Below are positions 18,067 to 27,500 of a stretch of DNA of 64,000 bases, one piece after another. Position 1 is the first letter of the stretch. Each line of letters starts with the position of its first letter. This DNA is from Cyanidium caldarium (Eukaryota; Rhodophyta; Bangiophyceae; Cyanidiales; Cyanidiaceae): assembly GCA_026184775.1 (NCBI GenBank), contig JANCYW010000010.1, forward strand, positions 124,001-188,000, in the 5' to 3' direction. The notes beneath the pieces were generated by a model. The model saw only the letters and a program-made list of their open reading frames with translations, was not told where the DNA came from and did not search any database. Both the position numbers and the translations under genes were made by a program.

Positions 18067-20285
18067 AGCGGGCCGCCGCCGCCGCCGACATCGGTCGCGT
18101 TCACCCGCCCGTCCCCCTGGTCTCTCCTGACGGACGCGCTGGTCGTCTGCCCGTTTTCCCAGTCGGCCAGGCCGGCACGTGGCCGGAACACCGCCTGCGC
18201 ACACCCCACCGCATTCTGGGTGTCGGCGTTGTCCTCCGCGCTGCTGCCGCTGCCACCAATAACATGTCCGATCTGTTGCAGATACGCACATTCCTCGGTC
18301 CATACAGCGGCAGCGGCGACCGCCTTCCCGCCCACCTTTTCGTAGAGCCGACACCGGTCGGTCAGCGCCTCGAACACCAACACATTCGGCAGCAGCTGGT
18401 GGTGCAGACGCGGATACGCCACCGCCGCGGCCACATCATCTCCCATGTCGATCGCGTTCAGCAGCACCTGCAGCGTCGATGAGATAATGCGCGGTCCGCC
18501 CGATGCGCCCACCACCAAAACCACCTCCCCGTTGCGCACCACCAGCGTCGGCGACATGGACGACAGCGGGCGCTTGCGCGGTGCCACCGCGTTGGCCACC
18601 GACGGCGCCAGTTCGAAGGCGTTGCTGTCGTTGCCCACCGCAAAGTCATCGATCTCGTCGTTGAGCACGAAACCGGCGGCGGTGCTGCGCAATTTGGCGC
18701 CAAACTCCAAGTTCACCGTGGAGGTCAGCGCCACCGCGTTGCCGGCCACGTCCATCACGCTGATATGCGTGGTACCGTGATCATCGGGCAGATGCTGCAG
18801 CGCGGCCTGCTGCTGTTGCAGGTAATAAGCCGGTTCGTGGGTGCGTCCGACGTCCCCGGCACTGCGCAGTCGCGCCGCCACATACTTGCTCAGCATTACC
18901 TGGCGCGCAAACGCGTCCGCGTCGGGCACAAACGCCGGATCGCCCAGGCGCGGCCGGTTGGCAAAACCGTACTTGAGCGCCTCCGCTAAAAGCTGGGCGC
19001 TCTGGCGCGAGTGTCCGCGTCGCCACAGCCCGAACCCCTCCAGCCAGTTGAGCGCCATGCCGATCACCGCACCGCCGGCGCTGGGCGGCGGTGCTCCGAT
19101 CACTTCGAAACCGCGGTAATAGCTGTACAGCGGTCGCCGATGCATGACCGTGTAGTTGCGCACATCCTCGGCGGTGAGCACGCCGCCGGCATCGCGCACC
19201 TCTTGTGCCAACGCATCCGCCATGTCGTGATACAAATACGACGCGCCTCGGCGGGCCACCTGAGTGAGAAACTCGGCCAGCGTCGGTTGCAGCAGCGGCT
19301 CGCCCTCGTGCAGCACCCGCTCGCGATCGGCATCACAGAACGCTTCGCACATGCTCGGCGAGTCCAGCACCTCTTGGCGGTTGTGTTGCAGCCGACGCGC
19401 CAACAGCACACTCACGGTGGCATTGTGCGCCAGCGGGATGACCGGTTGCACCACCGCCGACCACGGCAGCGAGCCGTATCGTTGATGCAGCCGCTCCAGG
19501 CCCGCCAGCTCGCCGGGCACGCCGATGGACAACGCGCCGCTGCGGGAGGCATCGGCACCGCGCGCCAGCAGCTGCGCCTCGGTGAGCGCGGCGGGCGCCA
19601 CCTCCCGTGCGTCGATGAATTCAGCGCTGCCGTTGCGCCAACGCACCAGCGCGAAGCAGCCGCCGCCCAGTCCGGAGGCGAACGGCGAGAGCACGCCTTG
19701 ACACAGCGCGGTGGTCACGGCGGCATCGGCGGCGTTGCCGTTCAGTTCGGAGAGCACGCTCAGGCCGAGCTGCGAGCACACCGCATTGTCGGCCGCAACG
19801 GCACCGTAGCGATCACCGCGCGCCAGCACACTGGCACCGAACGGCTGGAACGGTGTTGTTGCGGCGGTCGAGTCGGATGCGTCGGTCGTCGAGGCGGCGC
19901 CCAAGGCCGACCCGTCGGCGTCCGCACTGCCGCCGCCGCCGCTGCCGTCCGTGGAGGCCGCTGTCGCGGCCTTGGCGTCCGCCGAATCCGGTCGCTGGGT
20001 CTGGAATATGGCCGGCACCGTGAGGATGAGCGCCGCCAACAGCACCAACCCCATCAACACCGCGACGTACTGGATGAGCAGCCGCGGATCGCGTTCGCCC
20101 TGCCACCAGCTCGGCAGGGCGATGCGGTCGCGCTCCTCAATGAACGGCTCCTGTTGCCACTGGGCCTCCACGTCGTCCACCTGCTCGGTCCCCGCCGGCT
20201 GGTCGTTGCGTCGCTCATCGGTCAGCTTGACGCGCTCCGGATCGCTGTCGCGACGGGCGCGGCCCGTCCGACCCCGTCTGGCCAT
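18018..20285 (-). CDS. GGT: gamma-glutamyl transpeptidase, type II membrane protein
   Basis: 755 residues. A hydrophilic N-terminal ~65 residues is followed by one transmembrane segment (LLIQYVAVLMGLVLLAALIL, about 68-90), giving a type II topology with the enzyme outside the cytosol. The GGT fold has FASGLGGGCFALVRW, GVPGELAGLERLHQRYG, GAPPPSAGGAVIGMALN and the autoprocessing site DDHGTTHISVMD, where the second Thr region supplies the new N-terminal nucleophile (about residue 505). It continues NDEIDDFAVG, RPLSSMSPTLVV and GASGGPRIISSTLQVLLNAI. It hydrolyses or transfers the gamma-glutamyl group of glutathione. Convergent with the RAD51 paralog, with overlapping ends. The long plus-strand frames over it are shadows. 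Confidence 0.93.
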   Translation of the reverse strand: MARRGRTGRARRDSDPERVKLTDERRNDQPAGTEQVDDVEAQWQQEPFIEERDRIALPSWWQGERDPRLLIQYVAVLMGLVLLAALILTVPAIFQTQRPDSADAKAATAASTDGSGGGGSADADGSALGAASTTDASDSTAATTPFQPFGASVLARGDRYGAVAADNAVCSQLGLSVLSELNGNAADAAVTTALCQGVLSPFASGLGGGCFALVRWRNGSAEFIDAREVAPAALTEAQLLARGADASRSGALSIGVPGELAGLERLHQRYGSLPWSAVVQPVIPLAHNATVSVLLARRLQHNRQEVLDSPSMCEAFCDADRERVLHEGEPLLQPTLAEFLTQVARRGASYLYHDMADALAQEVRDAGGVLTAEDVRNYTVMHRRPLYSYYRGFEVIGAPPPSAGGAVIGMALNWLEGFGLWRRGHSRQSAQLLAEALKYGFANRPRLGDPAFVPDADAFARQVMLSKYVAARLRSAGDVGRTHEPAYYLQQQQAALQHLPDDHGTTHISVMDVAGNAVALTSTVNLEFGAKLRSTAAGFVLNDEIDDFAVGNDSNAFELAPSVANAVAPRKRPLSSMSPTLVVRNGEVVLVVGASGGPRIISSTLQVLLNAIDMGDDVAAAVAYPRLHHQLLPNVLVFEALTDRCRLYEKVGGKAVAAAAVWTEECAYLQQIGHVIGGSGSSAEDNADTQNAVGCAQAVFRPRAGLADWENGQTTSASVRRDQGDGRVNATDVGGGGGPLYAASDPRKLGVAAAA

Positions 20286-20625
20286 GCCGGAGAGATGGCA
20301 TCAACGGCAGGGAGCGTTTCGGAGGACAGCAAAGCGTAGCGATCGCCCTGCTGGTGTTTCTGGGGGATGATCCCTGCCGATGAGGTCTCACGCAGTGCTG
20401 CTCGAGGTTGCGCACGAGCGTTGCTCCTGCAGAAGCAGAACGGTCGTCGATGGACGGACCGCAAGAACCGTGTCAGGAGAGCGCACGAGAGGGCAGCAAC
20501 CGGAGGTGTCTTGCGTGTCTACCACAAGTGGCCGAGAAGAAGGACGGTATCGAGGGTGCGTCATATAGCTCCAATGCCCCGCAACGCTATCCGTCGTGGC
20601 CACGCTACCGCCATCGCTCCCTCTA
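20286..20625. other. intergenic region
   Basis: 340 bases between GGT start and PPCS stop, both on the minus strand. It should hold the GGT promoter. No RNA or coding feature is supported. Confidence 0.4.
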
Positions 20626-21606
20626 TCATCGAGCACTCCCCTGTGATACGTGTCGTCCATGCGCTGCTACGACCGCATCCACAATACGGGCCTCCAGTTC
20701 CGTCTCCTCAGCGTCATGCTCCAAGATGCGCTGCTTGCCACCACTGTACAATGTCACCGCCTGTCGGCGCGTGTGCAGCAAGTTGCCTACCACCATGTCC
20801 ACTCCGTAGCGGTGCAGGGCACGGGTGGCGCGCGCCTGCAAGACGGCCGCATCGGTCTCCAGCTTGAACGACACCAGCAGTGCCTGCGGTGCCCAGTGGT
20901 GGCGCAGCCGGCCCAGCAATTTGGGCACCGGCTGCAGTTGCAGCTGCACCGGGCCGCCATCGGAGGCCATCTTGTGCGGTGGCAGGCGGTCGAGCGGAAC
21001 ATAAAAGTCGGATACCGCCGCGGACAGGTAAAGCACTGCGCTTCGGCCCGCCGCTGCCAATGCGCGTGCCACCTCGCGCAGACCGCACAGGTACTCGAAC
21101 ACAGTCTCGAACGGCAGCGCCAGCAGTCGCCGTTCCGCCACGCAAGCGCCGTACCGTTCGATGGCGACCACCATCCGTTGGTATTCTTTGCGGTCCGCCG
21201 GAGTATACTGCAGCGACGCGCCGTCGTCGGCCACTTGCAGCGCTGCGGCCGGCGCCCGGGTTATGGCCGCGAAATGTCGCTGATACGCCTCGGCCGAGCC
21301 GCTCCGATACAAAAACACCACCGCATATCCGTGCGCCATCAAGTACTCCACCGACGCAGCACCACGCTGACCGGTAGAGAAATTGTCCAAGAAACGCACC
21401 GCGTTGCCTTCCAGCGGCGCCCGGGTGCCACCAGAGGTCACCAGGGCCACCCGACGCCCGGCACCGACCTGCGCTTGCACAAACGGCAGCACGCGCTCCC
21501 GCACCTCCTGCAGCCACTCCGAAACGCAACTTGCCCACTCATCTAGTACCCGTTCCACACTCGCGTGCTCTCCGTCCCGGCCCTCTTCCCCTCCACACTC
21601 TCCCAT
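20626..21606 (-). CDS. PPCS: phosphopantothenate-cysteine ligase (eukaryotic PPCS)
   Basis: 326 residues. Second step of coenzyme A synthesis: joins 4'-phosphopantothenate to cysteine. The eukaryotic PPCS pattern is clear: RRVALVTSGGTRAPLE, NAVRFLDNFSTGQRGA, SVEYLMAHGYAVVFLYR, VLYLSAAVSDFYVP, LLVSFKLETD, LHRYGVDMVVGNLL and the C-terminal TELEARIVDAVVAAH. The frame stays open to 22401, but that would run across the Lon gene start region. ATG 21606 gives a normal-length enzyme and leaves a 160-base divergent spacer to Lon. Together with pantothenate kinase (13.1 kb) the window holds two CoA-pathway genes. Confidence 0.93.
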   Translation of the reverse strand: MGECGGEEGRDGEHASVERVLDEWASCVSEWLQEVRERVLPFVQAQVGAGRRVALVTSGGTRAPLEGNAVRFLDNFSTGQRGAASVEYLMAHGYAVVFLYRSGSAEAYQRHFAAITRAPAAALQVADDGASLQYTPADRKEYQRMVVAIERYGACVAERRLLALPFETVFEYLCGLREVARALAAAGRSAVLYLSAAVSDFYVPLDRLPPHKMASDGGPVQLQLQPVPKLLGRLRHHWAPQALLVSFKLETDAAVLQARATRALHRYGVDMVVGNLLHTRRQAVTLYSGGKQRILEHDAEETELEARIVDAVVAAHGRHVSQGSAR

Positions 21607-21766
21607 TTCAAGCACCTCCTCCCCCTCCTCTGTGCAGCTCGTCCCGGCAACGCGCGCTGGACGTTCTCGCGAGGTGTTCGGCCTCGCCGGACGACCGACG
21701 CGGATTCCGCGGCAGCGCGCGTCGCCGGTCGTCGTGTGTGTCCGGCACACCGACTCTGGAGCGTGA

Positions 21767-24592
21767 ATGTCGTGGACGCGAGGGGTGCTGTGGGGGTGTC
21801 GACACTGGGCGCCACTGGTGCGGGAATGGCGTGCTGGTGGCAGTGTCCATGAAGGACTTGCTGGAGTCAACTGGGCGGAATGGGCGACTGGCAGCGGTCG
21901 TCCGACGCTGCGGCTTCGGTGGCCGTGGGGCCGCGACAACGCAAGCAGCAGCCGACGCGGTCTGAGCACCACGGCGTCGGACGGGCGGAGTGCATCGGAG
22001 AGCCGTTCGTCACCGCCTGCCTCCTCATCGGCGGATTCCTCACCGCCGCCGGTGGTGCAGCGGGTGCCGTTTCGGCGCATGGACTTGCCGTGCGTACCGT
22101 TGTATCGAAGGCCACTGTTTCCGGGCATCGTAGCGCCTATTCTGGTGCAAGATGCCGCCGCCTGTGAGGCGTTTTTGTCGTTGAAAGACGGTGGCAACCG
22201 GTACGCGGGGCTGTTTCTGCACCGCCAGGCGGGGCAGGTGCGGCGGCAGCTGGGCGAGGCCGACGAGGCGTCGACGCCGCCGCCGCCGCCCGATAGCGTC
22301 GGTGCGGGCGCTCCCGACCCGGAGCTGCTATACAAAGTGGGTGTCATCGGGGAGCTGTTGCGGGTGGTGCCGCGGCCGAAAGGCCTCGAGCTCACCTTCA
22401 TGTGTCATCATCGCATCCGCAGCCTGGGCGCGGTGCGTAAGGAGGCGCTGCTCTTTCTGAACACCGAGCCGATCGTGGAGGAGCGTGTCGAGCCGACCAC
22501 CTCCATCCGCGCCTACTCGCTGGCGGTTGTGGAGACGCTGAGAGAGTTGCTATCGGCGGGGTCGCTGTACAAGGAGCAGCTGGAGCTGCTGCTCGAGTCG
22601 GTGGACGTGAACAACCCGTACCACCTGGCGGACCTGGGCGCGTGCCTGTCCTCCACTGCCGAGCCGGCGGTGCTGCAGGAGGTGCTCGAGGAACCCATTC
22701 TGGAGGAGCGACTCAGCAAGACGCTGGCGCTGCTCAAGTCGGAGCTGGAGACCATCCGGGTGCAGCGCAAGATCAACAAGCAGATCGAGGAGAACGTTTC
22801 CAACGCGCAGCGCAAATTCTTCCTCAACGAGCAGCTCAAGTACATCAAGAAGGAGCTCGGGTTGGAGCGAGACGAGAAGGAGTCGGTGCGGGCCAAGTTT
22901 CGGCAACGCCTCGAGGGTCGCACCGTGCCACCGCACGCCGCGGCCGTCATCGACGAGGAGCTGCAGAAACTCGGCGCGCTCGATCCGGCCAGCTCCGAAT
23001 ACAACGTCACCCGCAACTACCTGGACTGGCTGACGGCGCTGCCCTGGGGCGTCTATTCGGTGGACCATCTGGACCCGGACCGCGTGCGCGCCGTGCTCGA
23101 CGACGACCACTACGGACTGGAGGACGTGAAACGCCGCGTGCAGGAGTTCGTCGCGGTCGGTCAACTGCGCGGTACGGTGGTCGGCAAGATCCTGCTACTG
23201 AGTGGACCGCCCGGCGTGGGCAAGACCACCATCGGGCGCTCCATCGCGCGTGCCATCGGCCGCAAGCTGTACCGCTTCTCGGTGGGCGGCATGAGCGATG
23301 TGGCCGAGATCAAGGGCCACCGCCGCACGTACGTCGGCGCCATGCCCGGCAAGTTCATCCAGGCGCTCAAGGCGAGCCAGACGCAGAACCCGCTCATCCT
23401 CATCGACGAGATCGACAAGCTGGGGCGCGGCTGGCAGGGCGACCCGGCGTCGGCACTGCTGGAGGCGCTGGACCCGGAACAGAACAGCGGCTTTTTGGAC
23501 CACTATCTGGACGTGCCGGTGGACTTGAGCAAGGCGCTGTTTATCTGTACGGCCAACGTGACCGACACCATCCCGGCACCGCTGTACGACCGCATGGAGA
23601 ACATCTCGCTGCCCGGATACATCACCGAGGAGAAGGTGGCCATCGCGCGGCGGCATCTGGTGCCGCAAGCCCGCAAAGACGCCGGCCTCACCGCCAAACA
23701 GTTTGTGGTGCGCGATAGCGCGCTGAAGACGCTGGCGAAGGATTATTGTCGCGAGGCGGGCGTGCGCAGTCTGCAGAAGCACATCGACAAGCTGTCCCGG
23801 CGGTCGGCGCTGCAGATCGTGAAGCACGAGTCGGAGCAGCTGGTGGTGGGCAGCGAGTCGTTGCCGACGCTGCTGGGCAAACCGCAGTACGGCAACGAGC
23901 TGGTGTTCAAGAAGCTGCCGCGCGGTGTGGCCCGCGGCCTGGCGTGGACCCCGCTCGGCGGCGCGGTGCTGTACGTGGAGAGCATCGAAGTGGGCAGCGG
24001 CGGCGGTTTGGGCACCGACAGCGCCCGCTTGCACACCACCGGACAGATCGGCGACGTGATGCGGGAGAGCAGCGAGATCGCCTTGTCGTTCGCCCGCCGC
24101 TTTCTGACGGAGAGGGAGCCGGCGAACCGCTTCTTCGAACGCGGATACGTGCACATGCACGTGCCCGAAGGCGCCACCCCGAAAGACGGCCCTTCGGCCG
24201 GATGCACCATGGTGACCAGTCTGTTGTCGTTGGCGTCGAACCGGACGGTGGCCAGCGATCTGGCCATGACGGGCGAGATCACCCTGACCGGGCGGGTGTT
24301 GCCGGTGGGCGGCATTCGGGAGAAGGTGGTGGCGGCCAAGCGCGCCGGGTTGAAGTGGGTGCTGTTGCCGGCGATGAATGCGCGCGACTGGGACGAGTTA
24401 CCGGGGTATGTGCGCGACGGACTGCGCGTCGCGTTTGCCGATACGTACGACGACGTGTATCGGATGGCGTTCGAGGGCGGTGCGGAGAAGGTATCGGTCC
24501 GGGAAGGGGAGACGGCGGCCGCGGCGGCGGCGGCGGCGACAGCGGCAGCAACGGCCGCCCGGCCTTTGGGGGAATCGTTTACCGCCCCGTGA
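21767..24592 (+). CDS. LON1: mitochondrial Lon protease
   Basis: 941 residues. An Arg/Ser/Trp-rich leader of about 100 residues is followed by the substrate-binding domain (LPCVPLYRRPLFPGIVAPIL). The AAA+ module has Walker A LSGPPGVGKTTIGRSIARA (about residue 480), then KGHRRTYVGAMPGKFIQAL, Walker B NPLILIDEIDKL and QNSGFLDHYLDVPVDLSKAL. The serine protease domain has the nucleophile in PKDGPSAGCTMVTSLLS (about 809) and the Lys of the Ser-Lys dyad near GGIREKVVAAKRAGLK. It degrades damaged and unassembled matrix proteins. The C-terminal ~30 residues are Ala-rich low complexity. The start could lie at a later Met. Its last 14 bases overlap the convergent POLE gene. Confidence 0.95.
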   Translation: MSWTRGVLWGCRHWAPLVREWRAGGSVHEGLAGVNWAEWATGSGRPTLRLRWPWGRDNASSSRRGLSTTASDGRSASESRSSPPASSSADSSPPPVVQRVPFRRMDLPCVPLYRRPLFPGIVAPILVQDAAACEAFLSLKDGGNRYAGLFLHRQAGQVRRQLGEADEASTPPPPPDSVGAGAPDPELLYKVGVIGELLRVVPRPKGLELTFMCHHRIRSLGAVRKEALLFLNTEPIVEERVEPTTSIRAYSLAVVETLRELLSAGSLYKEQLELLLESVDVNNPYHLADLGACLSSTAEPAVLQEVLEEPILEERLSKTLALLKSELETIRVQRKINKQIEENVSNAQRKFFLNEQLKYIKKELGLERDEKESVRAKFRQRLEGRTVPPHAAAVIDEELQKLGALDPASSEYNVTRNYLDWLTALPWGVYSVDHLDPDRVRAVLDDDHYGLEDVKRRVQEFVAVGQLRGTVVGKILLLSGPPGVGKTTIGRSIARAIGRKLYRFSVGGMSDVAEIKGHRRTYVGAMPGKFIQALKASQTQNPLILIDEIDKLGRGWQGDPASALLEALDPEQNSGFLDHYLDVPVDLSKALFICTANVTDTIPAPLYDRMENISLPGYITEEKVAIARRHLVPQARKDAGLTAKQFVVRDSALKTLAKDYCREAGVRSLQKHIDKLSRRSALQIVKHESEQLVVGSESLPTLLGKPQYGNELVFKKLPRGVARGLAWTPLGGAVLYVESIEVGSGGGLGTDSARLHTTGQIGDVMRESSEIALSFARRFLTEREPANRFFERGYVHMHVPEGATPKDGPSAGCTMVTSLLSLASNRTVASDLAMTGEITLTGRVLPVGGIREKVVAAKRAGLKWVLLPAMNARDWDELPGYVRDGLRVAFADTYDDVYRMAFEGGAEKVSVREGETAAAAAAAATAAATAARPLGESFTAP

Positions 24593-27500
24593 TCGGCAGG
24601 ATCGTCGACAGACATGGCAGGCGATGCTGCCGGACGCAATGACGCAGCGCCGACAGCAGCACCGCGGGATCCAGCGGCGCGACGCGTCGATCCACCGTGT
24701 ACGTCCCGGTGCATTCGCAGGCGGTGCTGAGATGGCGCGCGGCGGTCGTACCGCAGCGCTCACAGCGCAACTCGCGCGTCAAATAGGCGCGCACCCACCC
24801 CTGCAGCCATTGTGAGAGCGCCGCGTCCATCACCGCGTCGGGCACACGCTGTCCGCACTGGTCGCAGTGGTAGGGCAGGAGGCAGCATTCGCGGAGGCGA
24901 TGCGTCGTCAGCACCACCGATTGCAGGCCGCGGCAGGCCGGACACACTACAGGCAACGCAGTGGCCGCCGCCGGGGTATAACCCGGCGACGTCACCGCCT
25001 GTCGCCCCAACTCGCCGCCGAGGCTCTTGCGCAGCGCGTGCAGCAGCGGCTGGGCGGTGTCCTGCCAGGCCGGCTCTAGCGCCAACACCCGCAGCACTTG
25101 CACCGCTACCGTCTGCGCCGCATCCACACCCTGCGCCTCCCGCACTTGCTGCACCGCGTCCAGGGCGGCTTCGAGGAAATGCGGTGGCAACGGCTCGCCG
25201 GCGTGCACTCGCGCCCGCTTTCCGGCACCTCCACCGACGCCGGGTGTTTCCGTCTCGAGTCGAGGCGCTGTTATCGCTTCCTCCGCCTCCTGCATACCAT
25301 CCGACAAGATCGCCACCAACAGCGCCAACAACGTCTGATAGGCCGGCTCTGCCAAATCGCTGGCCGCATCCCAGCGACACTGCCACCGGCCCGTCGCACA
25401 AGCATCGGACGCGGGGGTATCCTCAGCGGCAATGCAGCCGACGTAATGCCACCGATCCAGCCACAGCAGCGCCTCCCGCTGCTGAGCGCGCGGGTAGAGT
25501 CGCATCGACCGGAACATCGGCTGCGTCTGCAGCGACTCCGCCATAAACCGTCCATACTCCAGCGCGTCGCGCAGCCGTCGATGTGGCGTGGCCAGCAACA
25601 GCCGCGTCACCGACGCGTACACCACCGGCGCGTTCATGCCCTGCAGCGCCGACTGCACGCTCCAGAACATCTTGCTGAGCAGGTGCTCGAAGCGGCGCTG
25701 CAGCGTCGAGTGATGCAGGCGCGCCTCGCCACCCGCCAGCCAACGGTGCAGGTGCGCCAGCAGCAGCGCGGCAGCTGGTGAGCGTTGGGCAGCTGCGGCC
25801 CACTGCCCCACCAACGGTCGCAACACCTCGGTGAGCAGCGGATCGGGCGGTACGTCGGCGCCTTCGGCCGCGCACAGCGTCTCCAGGTGCAGCAGCGCCG
25901 CCAGCGGCATGTCATGCACGTCGATCTCCAAGACGACGCCGCGGTGCACCGTCGGATGACACACCTCCAGCGCGTGCTCTAGGGCCGGGGCGGTGTCGTC
26001 TTCGGCGGACACGGCGGCGGCGGCGTCCTCGGCGGTGAGCGGCGCCACGTCCGGCACCATCTGGCGCTGCAGCATCTGTCGCGCCACCAGCACATCCACG
26101 GCGTACAGCGACGCATCGGCCGGCAGATCACATAGGGGTACGTTGGCAAACGCCGACAGCTGCTGTCGCACGCCCGACGTGGCCGTTGTTGTCGCCGCCG
26201 AGCGGAGACGTTGCAGCGCTCGCCGCAGCGCTACCATCTCCCACCCGGTGGGCGGCAAGCGGTCATCGTCGCCGACAGCGAACGGCACGCTCGCCACCGG
26301 GTATTCGTTCAGACTGGGCACGCGACGACGCAACGCGCGCCCCTCCACGGGCGCCTGCAACAGTATTGCCACCGGTCGACGGGGCGCACCGGCCGCCGGT
26401 ATTGCTGCGGCGGCGGCATGTCCCAGTTGCCGATACGCCTCCGCTTTGGTCGCACACAACACCAACTGCACACCTAGAGGACGGGGAGCGTCGTCGCTGG
26501 CCTCCGTCGCCACTGGGACGGAGGCCAACGGGTCGTCTGCTAACATCAGTCTTACCGTCTGCTCCACTGGGCCGACCAGTTCGCCTTGACGCAGCCGCGT
26601 GCCCACCAGCACCACCCGACACGAATCCGGCGTCAGCCAACACCACACGCCGCGCTGCGATGCGTCCGCCGCCCACACACCGTACAACCGATACCACTGC
26701 ATGGAGGCGGCGACGTTCGTTATCGGCGCCTCGCCGCAACGTTCCAGGTCGTCCAACTGCACGCCGTGGCGCAGCAGATCGGCTGCACTGCGTTGCAGTA
26801 GGTGCGGTAGCGGTCGACACGCCGCCCCGATCTGCGCGTGCGCCAGCAACTGCAGCGACACGCGTACGCCGTACACCGCCTGCATCTGGTGACCGTGCCA
26901 CAGCCAAGCCGCCCGCAATGCGGCCGCGGCCGCCGGGGTGCGGAACGCCTCCTCGTCCATCTCCAGGCCGTACAGCAGCGACGAGGATGACAACGTCTCG
27001 CCGTGCGGCAACTGCAGCGGAGTGGCGACCGGCTGGCCTAGCGGCGCGTTCGGCGGTAGACGGTAGTGGAAGTAGAGTCGCCGCGGCACCGTCAGCGGTA
27101 TTGACAACATGCGCTGACCGTCTAGCACCGCCCAGAGGCGATACCGACCGGGTCGCTCCGCGGCCGACACCGCCAGCAGGTGCCATCGCTGGGCCAGCGC
27201 CGGATGCGCGCTCCACAACGCCGCACCGTAACGGGTGCGCGGCGCGCCGTCGCGACGCTGTGCTGCCTGCTGCAGCCAACGACGCCAAGCCGGTTTGGCC
27301 CGTCGTCGCAACCATTGCCGATAATCGGCCGTCGGATGCAACGTCTCCGACGCGTCCGAGCGGGCAGCATCCGCGGCAGGTGTTGCAGTACTCGTCGTCG
27401 TCGCCGATACCACCAACGACCGCGATACGCTCGCCCGTGACTGCACGGCTACCCCTGCAGCGGCCCAACCGCCCTCCATGCCGGGCACTTGCTCCAAGTC

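Noticed and set aside
19011-20339. 442-codon plus-strand open frame
   Set aside because: Antisense shadow of gamma-glutamyl transpeptidase.
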